21,890 bases of DNA from the IMG/VR virus record IMGVR_UViG_3300005822_000010, positions 1 to 21,890 of that record; one strand, 5' to 3'. Position 1 is the stretch's first letter. Each line of letters starts with the position of its first letter. Under the pieces are notes generated by a model. It was not told the DNA's origin, ran no database searches, and saw only the letters and a list, made by a program, of their open reading frames with translations. Of this stretch, positions 1 through 10,000 are shown one piece after another. The position numbers and the translations under genes are program-made. Source of the stretch: a virus.

Positions 1-41
1 TAGATCGCTCGTCGGCAGCGTCAGATGTGTATAAGAGACAG
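1..41 (+). other. Nextera adapter plus index (assembly artefact)
   Basis: Bases 9-22 read TCGTCGGCAGCGTC and bases 23-41 read AGATGTGTATAAGAGACAG, the 19-base Tn5 mosaic end. Together they are the 33-base Illumina Nextera read 1 adapter. The preceding bases 1-8, TAGATCGC, equal the Nextera i5 index known as N501/S501. This is library-preparation DNA left untrimmed at a contig end, not a transposon in the phage. Biological sequence starts at base 42. Confidence 0.98.
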
Positions 42-73
42 TATTAAAGATGAGCCCACATAGTATAGCGGGT

Positions 74-81
74 ATTAAATA
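74..81 (+). promoter_or_regulatory. Candidate late promoter box before the gp25 gene
   Basis: ATTAAATA lies 26 bases before the start codon at 108. It shares the TAAATA core with three other boxes in this window and resembles the T4 late promoter -10 element TATAAATA, which needs no -35 box. The AGGA ribosome-binding site at 97-100 sits 7 bases before the ATG, the same spacing as at 16743 and 20512. The promoter assignment is inferred from position and motif only. Confidence 0.45.
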
Positions 82-107
82 TAAGTCTAATGTTCTAGGA
101 AATCAAG

Positions 108-479
108 ATGGCGAAGGCACTTTACCGGGGTTTTTCTTCCGTAGCAAACGAGGGTATCCAGACCGGGTTGTTTGATATCAATTTAGTATCTCAGGATTTA
201 CTAAATCAATTCAACACCCGCCTGGGCGAACGCCGTATGCGCCCCAATTATGGTTCCGTTATTCATGATCTCATGTTCGATTTGTCAGATTCTCGCACGG
301 AAGCATTGATAGTGCAAGACGCTGAGAGAATAATTTCTGAAGACCCACGGGTGCAGCTTTTAGCACTAGAACCCACGGTGGACCTTGAAAACCACAGCAT
401 TAGACTCGATATTACATTAAAAGTTCTGGAATTCGATATGACGGCAAATTTCGCAGCAATCTTTGAGGCACAAATATAA
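108..479 (+). CDS. 25: Baseplate wedge protein, gp25-like
   Basis: This 123-residue protein belongs to the GPW/gp25 family, the inner baseplate component that joins the wedges to the hub and is thought to help start sheath assembly (the T6SS counterpart is TssE). T4 gp25 is about 132 residues, so this is full length. The recognisable core is the stretch with GERRMRPNYGS (about residues 40-50), followed by the helix and strand region SDSRTEALIVQDAERI and then DPRV; this is the usual family order of a conserved GER/RP turn, helix and C-terminal beta sheet. The start is set by AGGA at 97-100, 7 bases upstream. The stop TAA overlaps the next ATG (TAATG, 477-481), so translation with the gp6 gene is probably coupled, which fits proteins that contact each other in the baseplate. 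Confidence 0.95.
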   Translation: MAKALYRGFSSVANEGIQTGLFDINLVSQDLLNQFNTRLGERRMRPNYGSVIHDLMFDLSDSRTEALIVQDAERIISEDPRVQLLALEPTVDLENHSIRLDITLKVLEFDMTANFAAIFEAQI

Positions 480-3400
480 TGGCAAACGTAATTAGTAGAC
501 AGAATACATTATTCGTCGCTGAGGATTGGATTCAGATATACCAAGCCATTGAAAACGTTGACTTTAGAGCCTACGACTTCGATAACTTAGTCCAGGCTAT
601 AATGGATCACTTACAGCAGACCTTCCCGGAAGAATTCAACGATTGGATAGCCTCCTCGGAATTTATAATGAAAGTCGAGACACTGGCGTGGTTGTCCCAG
701 AACATCGCTTTCAGGATCGACCTGAACGCCAGGGAAAACTTTTTGGCGACAGCAGAACGTCGTAACAGCCTCATCCGCCTCGCCGAAAACGTGGCATATA
801 AGGTAGACCGTGTTACTTCCGCCAGCGGTCAAGTCCGCATCGAGCGCATAAGAACAGATCAACCAATCACCGATTCCAACGGTATTAATATCCAGAATGC
901 TGATATTATCTGGAACGACCCCCGCAACGAGGATTGGTTGGAACAGTTTATTTTGATCATGAACTCCGCATTCACTCGCCGGACCCAGTTCGGTAGACCG
1001 CTGGTTTCCACACAGACTGATGGCATCCAGAAGGACCAGTACGTTTTCAATTCGGCTGCCCCCGAGGGCGGCTCATACCCGTTCACCACCCAGGTTAATG
1101 GTGTGAACCTCCCGTTTGATACCATCAACTTGTTATTGGACAAGGATACTGGTGTGGTCGAGGAAAATATTCCTGACCCAACAAACGCTTACAACATCCT
1201 GTATAACCAGGACGGTAAAGGTCTTTCCTCCGACGGTACTGGATTCTTCTTCCAGGTAGTACAGGGAACCCTCACCTTCCGTGATGTGGATTTTGTAGAC
1301 CCGATCATTATCCGTGTGTTTGATCTTGATGTCCCCAATATTAATAATGACGATTTCTTTGTTCAAGAAGTCGATGAAAATGGTGACGTTATCCAGAATT
1401 GGACTCAGGTTGATGATGTGTTCGGTGAAGGCGTTTCATTCGATCCGGACGTTGACAGTTCGAATACCATTTATGAAATAGACACCCTACTCGGCGACAC
1501 GGTTCGGGTTCGTTTTGGTGATGGTAAATTCGGTGCGATCCCCCAGGGACTATTCAGGTTCTGGTACCGCACCGCAAACCCACAGCCGCAGGCTATCAAG
1601 CCAGAAGCCATACAGAATCAACAAGTAACCGTGCCTTATGTTGTTGACTCGACTATATTTTATTTGACATTGACATTCTCTCTGAGGGATCAGTTACTGA
1701 ATGCTGCCGCTACAGAATCGAATGACGATATCAGAACCCGTGCTAATCGGGTATTCTACACCCAGAATCGCATGGTTACCGGTCAGGATTATAATAGTTT
1801 CTTCCTGAAAGATAGTGCCATCGAGAAAGTCAAGGTTGTAAATCGGACGTATGCCGGTCACTCCAGATTCTCCAAACTGACAGACCCGACTGGATTGTAC
1901 CAGAACGTTAAGGTCATGGCAGACGATGGTAGGTTCTATAAAGATAATACTCTGACGAACACCCAGGTGTCCGCAGACATAACCATCGTGCCTATTGATT
2001 CCTTATTGAACAATTACATAGCACCTCTTATTTCAAAACCGGACAAGAATGTTCTGTATGTTAATGATTATCCGCCGATAAAGTTTGATAACACTAACAC
2101 CGATACCCGCCTTAATGGCAATGGTGACTTTGTTCTTCAACCATATGAATGGGCAGAAAATGCGATAGTTGCCGACCAGTCCCGTGGTAATATCAAGGAC
2201 AATAGTAGTAATATTTTACCGGTAGGTACCGGAAATACAACAACTAATCTTCAATTCGTTGATGTTGACGCCGTTATAACAACCGGGTTGAGCGTAAACG
2301 CATACGTGGATCGGATCGTTGATGACGGCACTGGTGCCGGATCGATAATCCTTCGTGATATAGTGCAGGACTTGGACACGATTGACTCCGTGCTCCCGGC
2401 TATGCGTACAGTATTCACTGGAGCCGAGCTTGCCAACATCGAGCAGCAATTATTGTTCCGTCTTGATTTTGGTATCTCCTGGGACTATGTGACATCCACT
2501 TGGAATATGATCACCTTTGAAAATCTCGATAAGACATCACCATTTAGCCTTGCAAACCAAGGTAATACGTCCGGCTCCGGACTTGATGCGTCGTGGATGA
2601 TTATGGCTGAATTCGTTCCTGGTGGAACCGGTGAAGATTTCTGGAGCATCACAGACCGTGGGTTTGGATTCTTCTGGGAATCAGCTCGTGAAGTCGATTT
2701 CTTCTTCGTAAATAATTCTGCTGTTCTTAATCCCGAGACTGGTGTGGTTGAACATGACGCCGTTACCATTCTTAATTGCAATGAGACCAGGGACAGCTTA
2801 CGTAGACAGTGCATCTCAGACGATCCCAGTTTTATCTCGGACTCCGGAAATGAGCTGTTTGTCTCCGATGTTCTCCGATATCCAGACGGCTACGTCAATA
2901 CTGACGGTATTTTTGTCACCCCGGCTGACTTAGATAATTCGGGATTCTACGACAATCCGTTCCTGTTTAGCGATTTCGTTGTAGAGGACGGAGTAACCGA
3001 TTTGGTTCTTTGGAGGAGTATTGATTCGCAAGGATTCACAGTACCCCAGCCGATAAACCGATTCACTTCGCCGAAAGGGACGTATGGAACGCAAGGTGTT
3101 GATACCGTTAGTGGTTATCCAGTACCGGGTGATCCCATCCAGACTAAGACGATCTATTATTCCGCCACCCCACTCGTGGCGTGTCACACTATTCCGTATG
3201 TTAGTGGTGATATTCACTATGACCAGACCACCGGTCAATGGTTGGTGGCAAATGGTGCTAACCAGACCACCCACGTTGAGGGTGAATGGGAAGTCGCTGT
3301 TAATCAGGATGCGTATCAGTATCGGATTGGTAGGGATGATCTACCGTTTAAGTGGGTTCATTACTCCCCGGATTCCATTCGAATTGACCCGTCGGTGTCG

Positions 3401-3964
3401 AATGTCATGGATGTTTATATCCTCACGGCGCTATATGATGAGCAAATCCGTTCCTGGTTGTTCAACAACGAACCACTGAGCACGATGCCAGAAGCCCCGT
3501 CCTCGGAAGCACTGCGCACTCAGTTCCAGGATTTTGAAGATTTCAAAACCATGAGTGATTCGATTATCTTCCACTCGACCAGATACTTACTGTTGTTTGG
3601 TGAGCAGGCGATACCAGAACTCCAGGCTACTTTCAAGATTGTTCAGACCCCAGGATCACTGGTTAGTGAAAACAATATCCGCCTGAGAGTTTTGGCAGCG
3701 ATCAACACATTCTTCGAAGCAGCGAACTGGGACTTCGGTGAGACATTCTACTTCACCGAACTGGCAGCATATATCCATAAGGAATTGACGCCGGATATCC
3801 AGTCGGTGGTTATCGTACCAAGGTCCAATGATTTGTCCTTTGGTGCAATGTTCCAGGTCAGGTCTGAGCCGGATCAGTTGTTCGCTTCGGCGGCAAGTGC
3901 TGAAAATGTACAGATTGTCACGAGTTTAACAGATGAAGAGCTGAAAACCTGCGCAATCGGGTAA
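479..3964 (+). CDS. 6: Baseplate wedge protein, gp6-like (enlarged)
   Basis: This 1161-residue protein is a gp6-type wedge subunit; in T4, gp6 dimers form the continuous inner ring of the baseplate. The N-terminal part (residues 36-110) holds the helical region with WLSQNIAFRIDLNARENFL. The baseplate-J-like core lies at about 400-490: ESNDDIRTRA, then TGQDYNSFF, then a GHSRF...DPTGLY segment. The C-terminal domain, about residues 1000-1161, has DSIIFHSTRY, LLLFGEQ, NWDFGETFYFTELAAYIH and VIVPRSND, matching the end of gp6 proteins. T4 gp6 is about 660 residues; the extra length is mainly at 490-1000, with segments such as DFGISWDYV, DASWMIM and YRIGRDDLPFKWVH, which I recall from gp6 of marine T4-like phages. 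It starts on the TAATG overlap with the gp25 gene and has no separate promoter. Confidence 0.93.
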   Translation: MANVISRQNTLFVAEDWIQIYQAIENVDFRAYDFDNLVQAIMDHLQQTFPEEFNDWIASSEFIMKVETLAWLSQNIAFRIDLNARENFLATAERRNSLIRLAENVAYKVDRVTSASGQVRIERIRTDQPITDSNGINIQNADIIWNDPRNEDWLEQFILIMNSAFTRRTQFGRPLVSTQTDGIQKDQYVFNSAAPEGGSYPFTTQVNGVNLPFDTINLLLDKDTGVVEENIPDPTNAYNILYNQDGKGLSSDGTGFFFQVVQGTLTFRDVDFVDPIIIRVFDLDVPNINNDDFFVQEVDENGDVIQNWTQVDDVFGEGVSFDPDVDSSNTIYEIDTLLGDTVRVRFGDGKFGAIPQGLFRFWYRTANPQPQAIKPEAIQNQQVTVPYVVDSTIFYLTLTFSLRDQLLNAAATESNDDIRTRANRVFYTQNRMVTGQDYNSFFLKDSAIEKVKVVNRTYAGHSRFSKLTDPTGLYQNVKVMADDGRFYKDNTLTNTQVSADITIVPIDSLLNNYIAPLISKPDKNVLYVNDYPPIKFDNTNTDTRLNGNGDFVLQPYEWAENAIVADQSRGNIKDNSSNILPVGTGNTTTNLQFVDVDAVITTGLSVNAYVDRIVDDGTGAGSIILRDIVQDLDTIDSVLPAMRTVFTGAELANIEQQLLFRLDFGISWDYVTSTWNMITFENLDKTSPFSLANQGNTSGSGLDASWMIMAEFVPGGTGEDFWSITDRGFGFFWESAREVDFFFVNNSAVLNPETGVVEHDAVTILNCNETRDSLRRQCISDDPSFISDSGNELFVSDVLRYPDGYVNTDGIFVTPADLDNSGFYDNPFLFSDFVVEDGVTDLVLWRSIDSQGFTVPQPINRFTSPKGTYGTQGVDTVSGYPVPGDPIQTKTIYYSATPLVACHTIPYVSGDIHYDQTTGQWLVANGANQTTHVEGEWEVAVNQDAYQYRIGRDDLPFKWVHYSPDSIRIDPSVSNVMDVYILTALYDEQIRSWLFNNEPLSTMPEAPSSEALRTQFQDFEDFKTMSDSIIFHSTRYLLLFGEQAIPELQATFKIVQTPGSLVSENNIRLRVLAAINTFFEAANWDFGETFYFTELAAYIHKELTPDIQSVVIVPRSNDLSFGAMFQVRSEPDQLFASAASAENVQIVTSLTDEELKTCAIG

Positions 3965-3981
3965 TGCTACTGTTCTTGAAA

Positions 3982-4082
3982 AATAATCCATTTGAACTTA
4001 TATAGTTCTTATGGATTATTCCAATCGTGCCCCTCGGAAATTAGTAAATAATCCTATATAATTTAATAAGGTTCAAATGGAT
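3982..4082 (+). promoter_or_regulatory. Structured leader with two competing RNA folds
   Basis: The gap before the giant gene contains two overlapping inverted repeats. Fold 1: AATAATCCAT (3982-3991) pairs perfectly with ATGGATTATT (4011-4020); inside it, after a TT/TT mismatch, GAAC (3994-3997) pairs with GTTC (4005-4008) around a 7-base loop. Fold 2: ATCCATTTGAACTT (3986-3999) pairs with AGGTTCAAATGGAT (4069-4082), 14 pairs with a single G-U. Fold 2 uses the same left arm as fold 1 and takes in the AGG of the ribosome-binding site and the first two bases of the ATG at 4081. A second copy of AATAATCC (4047-4054) could pair with GGATTATT (4013-4020) inside fold 2. The hairpin has no T-run after it on this strand, so it is not a standard terminator. 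Complementarity is seen directly; a regulatory role is inferred. Confidence 0.5.
4043..4050 (+). promoter_or_regulatory. Candidate late promoter box before the giant gene
   Basis: AGTAAATA ends 30 bases before the ATG at 4081, close to the spacing seen before the gp25 gene. An alternative host-type -10 element, TATAAT at 4057-4062, lies just downstream, but I see no good -35 box. Transcripts starting here would lack the left arm of the inhibitory helix described for 3982-4082. Confidence 0.4.
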
Positions 4083-4097
4083 GGCAAAACAACGTAG
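4077..4097 (+). other. Six-codon mini-ORF overlapping the giant gene start
   Basis: ATG at 4077 opens a frame coding for MDGKTT and stopping at TAG 4095-4097, in a different frame from the giant gene, whose ATG is at 4081. The AAGG at 4068-4071 is only 5 bases from this ATG but 9 bases from the 4081 ATG. It could take some initiations away from the main gene or be chance. The giant frame is preferred because it is 4207 codons long. Confidence 0.2.
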
Positions 4098-7000
4098 GGC
4101 ATTTACCTCATACCCTGATTATCTGAAGACTCCTCATAACGACCAGGAGACTTACATTGCGGATGATATGATGTATGAGCCCGAGAATGCTGATTTCCTT
4201 CAGGGGTATATCGGATCGGGAGAGTTGCTCACGCCTTTGGACCTTGAGCGGACCCCGCTCATCCACGAAAACACACCCGAACGTCAGAAATATCAGCTTT
4301 CCATTGGTGCCACCTACATTGAGCCGGAATTCCAGCGCAGACTTAGTGCAGCGTTCTACACCGACCTCACTGGGCAGATCACCGCAAATGGTGGGTTGTC
4401 TGATGACCCGAATCGAGTGTTTGATGTCGGGTTCTATGCTTGGACCCCGCCGATTGATTATGACAAGCATATCAATTTCAGTAGGTATTTCTGGATTGTT
4501 CCCGGTGAAGCTGCCGACATTCATGGTGTGTATATCACCAAGGAACCAGAAGCATCTAAAACCACGATTTATGAATTTGACGGAACGACATTCAATCGTG
4601 TCGAGGTTCCTATTGCTGATGGGTTGCCAGCTGTTGGTGCAGTCGGTGAATATGTGGAAGATGCTTCCAATATTACAAGGTTGATATATCGCTCCAATGG
4701 TACCTCCTGGATTGTTGTAGAATTTACACCAGTAGATAATATTCCTACCAACACTGCACCATTTGTGTCCGGCGACGTTGTGTATGTTACCAGGACCGGT
4801 CCTGAGTTCAACAGACCCCTGGTGTGGATGTATAGTGATCAGGCTAAACGTTGGATAGCCCAGCCCGTAGTCGTGTCACTGGTGGCTCCTGATGTCCCTC
4901 GTGAGGGTATGATTTGGGAAGATGCTAGGGTAAAGCCTCAGCGAAAATTTAAAATCTACACCAATGGTATGTTTGTGGACCTCGTATATACCAATGCCCC
5001 CGGTCCGTCTGGTGTTGGTACCGATCAAGAACACGTGTACGATATCAGAAACTTCTTCGATAGTATCAGTCTTAGTGATGCCCAAGACGCATGGTCCCGT
5101 GAAAACTGGTGGAGACATTATGAAGACTTATCACCTGCTGATAAGGCTGCGTTACTGTCTGAAGATCAGGCTGTACGACCAATCGTTGAATTCTGGAATG
5201 GTATAGAGTCCGTTGCTGGTGATAGTAAAGACTCAAGGAATGATCAGCCGGTATACAAAAAGTATTCTTACAATGCAACCCTGAATGATATCACGGACAC
5301 CGGCGAATCCACTACGATTTATGCATATGAGGTTGGTACCGGGCGTGATGATACCGTTCTTGGGTTCCCGCTGGAGTTCAACGCATCCGGTGAGTTCTTG
5401 TTCAACCTTACTTTAGAGAGTGACCCGTCGAGTGCTCTGGGTTACAAATATTTCAAAGACGAAAATACTGGTCTCATGCATTCCATCTGGTTCAAATCGG
5501 ATAAAGATTTGGAACAGACCCAGGATGCGGAGGGATTGTATGACGTTCCGCACAGTCTTAGCTCGAACCCAGATCACGTCATTCTGACTGAATTCTCTCG
5601 CTCTAAGATATTGGATCATATGATTAGTGTCATTGGTTCACAGGATGACGCATCCGGCAGCCCGAATGGTCCGAATGGTTATCGTTGGTCTGATAGGAGC
5701 CCCACCCTTGGAGCTTCTCTTATCGATCCCGAACAGTCGTTGCTCCGCACTATGGCAACATTACAGTCGTCGAGCCTCGATTTCACCAATGCGATGCGTG
5801 AGTCATCCAGAATTTATCAGAAGACCCTGTTTAGATTTACCAACAGGATGAATCAGCTATGGGGTGAAGATAATAAATTCGCAGACCCCGCTGGAACACT
5901 GCTTGTAACACCCACCGAGGCTGTTGACACTGTGTTAACGGAGCTGTTCGCCGGTAGGACTGGTGATTTCCCGTATGCACACTCGGACATGGGTACATAC
6001 CTGGAGACCCGAGTTGATAGCGGTACCGCAATCGTTGTTGACCCGACTAACCCTAAACCCATTTTTATCCCGCCATCACCACCAAAGGTTGGTGCATCAC
6101 CGACTTACCTACCGTCGAAGTATGTTGACACCCAGGGTAATATTTTACTCCGTGGGCATGATGGGTACATCCAGAATTCGTTCGGTGACGACAGGGACTT
6201 GATGTGGCTTGATCTACAAGATCGATTCTTCGCTAAAGTTCCAGAGTCGTACAGGACGGAGGACACCTCCTTCTCAGCTAGATATCTTCCATCTAATTTC
6301 TTCCTGGGTGATTACTACGGTAATAAAACCCCGGTAACGACACAACCCCCGGTTGACGAGGTTGTGGTTGATTATACCACCATCGTGGCACCGAGCCTGA
6401 ACCAGCGTGTGTTCTCCACCGGGCAGGCAGTGTTTGCAGATTATAATGGATCAACGTGGTTGCTCACCCAGGCAATTGTCGATGACACTTTCCTCAATAA
6501 TGGGGATAGTGAGTATTACATTTACAATGGTAAAACCACGAGCGTTATTCAACTGTTCAATAATTCATTTGATTTCGATTACAGTGATAACGAATTCCGC
6601 AAAGTAATACAGAACGAATACAGCCGTCTGGTTATATTAGAAGAGGAAGACCCTACCGCTAACGACACATTTGAAGAATCCGACAAGTTCACATGGAACT
6701 ACAGTTCTGCTGGCGTGGAAGGCAACTACCGTGGTATATATCGTCGGTTGTACAACACCATCGAGCCCCAGATTCATGCGTGGGAAGTTGTGGGATACAC
6801 CATCGAACCTACGTGGTGGAGAACTGAGTACGTCCCGACCAGCGTGGCGGCAGACGGAACCCCCAGATACGGAAGCGCACACCCGATGTGGGTTGATTTC
6901 CAGGCTGGTATTGTCAACCCGATAACTGGCGCAGTACGAGAAGAGTTTGTGATGGCTGGTCCTATACCAGTTGACGCTGCTGGTGAGCTTATAGACCCAA

Positions 7001-10000
7001 TCACAGCTGGTATTGTTGAAGAGTCCAGTCTTGATTGGGACAGGATCGACGATTCCTGGAAGTATGGCGACGATGGTCCGGTCGAGCAGTCGTTTTATGA
7101 CTCCCCAATATACCCATTCTCCGTTTCACTGTCATCGTATTTGATGAAGAACGGTAGGTGGGTCGATCTTACCTGGGCTGGTCAGACATTATCTATAGGT
7201 GATTCTGGTACGAACCAGATAGCTACTGCTCCACACTTTGTACAGCAGGACACGCTAACTCGCCCGAACAATGACGAAATCCCAACCCATCTTGAAGTCG
7301 ATGACGATGGTAATCTGATAGAATCAATCGGTACCAATGCATGGATTTCCGATGTTATTTTAGCTGGTGGTGGAAGCCCGACGGCTGATTTTGCCGTGGT
7401 TGTCGATAACACCGAACCGGCTCTTATATGGCAGACCTCTGGATTCATCAGAGACGAAAGGACAACTGTAACAACATTGTCCAGTAATGATATTCCGTTT
7501 GAGGATGTCCACACTATTTTACATACGTCACAGCCGTTTGATCGCAAGTTTGCTTCCGGTATTACCGTTGTTCGTGAGCAGCCGTCTGGCTACCGTATCT
7601 ATGGAACAGATTCTAGTAACCCGATATTCGAAATCGATAAGCCTGCCGTGCCGACCGCCGCTGGTCAGTTTGAGCGCAGAGAGAGTTTTGAAACCGGTGT
7701 CAATCAGGGGAGCAGCCCAGCAGCTTTGACCCTGGTGGAAATTGGTGATAAGCACACCTACATAACAGACTCTCTGGTTCTCCCATTTAATCTGGCTAAC
7801 AATGATACCACTAAGGTGTCAATCTTGGTTGATGGTAGAAGGATTAAACCACAGCATATAACCATACTTGATAAGCGCACTTTCCAGATTGAGAGTAGCG
7901 TTCGGATGGAAGATGGGATGATCGTTACGGCGACTGTCCTGGCAACAACACAGAGCCCTAGTGCTCAAATGCGTTCCTTTAAGGTCCGGGGCATCCCGTT
8001 CTCTTACTTCCCAAGGGGAACCGGTGAAAGAATAGCAGTCGAATACGGTAGGTTCTTTGAAACCTCATCTGAAGTCATCAACTTCATGCTCGGTTATGGT
8101 AGAGCGTTGGACGAGGATGGTTGGATATTCAGCGACACGGACGAAACAACGAACGCAACATTGGATTGGATGAACGGTGCCCAGAAGTTTGCTGCATGGG
8201 TCATCGAGACAGAGAGTGCATGGAATCCCAATAAATCCAAAGTTGATGTTTTGGATACGGGTATATTCCGGTACACCCCGATGGCTAGAAAAGCCATATT
8301 CAAAGCAGACTTCGGTATTTCCAACAACATCGAGTCTCTACAGAATGGTTCATATGGTATTGTAAACTATAATGGTCTCCCGATTGATTCCGATCAGACC
8401 CTGGTGTCTCGTAGTGAATCACATACTGAAGTAGTAGCCACTGGCGACCCTGATCTATATGGCATCCGTATTAATCTCATTGAGATGCAGCACGTTGTGA
8501 TATTCTCCAATATCACGAGATTTAATGACATAATTTACGATCCTGTACTTTCCCTGGCACACACAACGCTCCGTGTTGATAGTTATAGGACAAATGATTG
8601 GGTCGGACGACCGGAAGCAGACGGTTACGTCATCGATAATGGCACACTTCTCCCCAACTTCGAGAAACAAGCCTTTGACTTTACTAGGTTCTACGATAGA
8701 ATAGATACACCCGATGACCCAACACTGCGTGACTCCGCTAGGAACTTATACGGTTGGAGTCCTAATGATTCTTATATGGATATCATCGGCGCATCAGATC
8801 GCTCAAGGTTTGACTACTTCCGTGGTATGCTTAATGCGAAAGGCACAGTGCGTGCGGTAACGGCGTACACCAGGGGTACCATACTTGGTGCTGGTAATGT
8901 GTTCGTCTATGAAGATTGGGCTTGGAAGGTTCAAAAATTCGGTGATGAGAATCGTGTTATTGCACAATTCAACGTGACCGAAGATGAATTCCGTGATGAT
9001 GTCCAGATAATAGGTTTCGGAACCCCGGTCAACTTGTTTGATAATGTTCTTGAGGTGCAGGACTTTGATAGGTACAACTCCGCTGTTGGCACCGTGTCAA
9101 ACCCGGCATTCGTGGCATCCAATGATTTTACAATAAGCAACGCAAGTAATACCCTTTATTTCAACGGTTCGTCTGGTGGAACCGCAACTGATATTGCTGC
9201 TGAGATAAATCAAAAGCTTGCTGCTATCAGTATGGTCGGTGTCCAAGCGTTTGTTGTTATAACTGACAACAACGAAACTCTCGGCATCCAAAACACCGGT
9301 GACTTCATCGGAACTGAGTACACCCTTGAAGCTGGTACTGTTAATGACCTGCTTGCTGATGCTGGTATAACTCCAGGGACTTACACGACCGATAACTCAA
9401 GGTGGATCACACCACCACCAACCGGACAGAGCGGATTGTCCAATGTGACATTCCCTGTTGACGGAAATGGTCTTCCTATTGTTGAAGATACTGAATATTT
9501 CGCACAGTTGTTTGATGAGACGACTGGATTCACACTTACCAGAGCACCACAGTTTGATCCCGAGCTTGGGAAATTCGACCCGATTGCCGTGGCTGAGGTT
9601 GATTACACCGAAGCACTGGACCCAGCTCGATATAATGTTGGTCCTGATACTACACGCTCCAATGGATTGGCATGGGGTGCAAACCACGTTGGTGATCTGT
9701 GGTGGGATATCTCTCGTCGTAGTTATGTTGACTACCGTAGACCAATCGATGGCTCCGACCCAGTTACATTCCCTAATGGTCCGGATTATCTGGCTGCTGG
9801 TAGCGTGTGGGGCAATCTTGAGTACTACCGTGCAGACATAACCCGTGATGGTGATGTAGCAACAGTACAGACTCTGGATATCTTCTCCAGGGAGCCTGTG
9901 ATCAGTGGTTTGTCATCCGGTGATATTATTAGCATTCGTGATGCAAACGAACCGGAATGGAACGTTTCCGACGTTGTTATTTCACTAGGTCCGGTAGAAG

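Noticed and set aside
23-41. Tn5 mosaic end as a real transposon boundary
   Set aside because: It is joined exactly to the Nextera adapter and an index, so it comes from library preparation.
44-175. Open frame of 43 codons (ATG at 50) overlapping the gp25 gene start in another frame
   Set aside because: It may be the end of an upstream gene, but it would overlap gp25 by 68 bases, I recognise no family in it, and the sequence before base 42 is adapter. Longer sequence upstream would decide.
3982-4020. Hairpin after the gp6 gene as a rho-independent terminator
   Set aside because: The stem is AT-rich and followed by CCAATCG with no T-run on this strand. A short T-run exists only on the opposite strand, where there are no genes.
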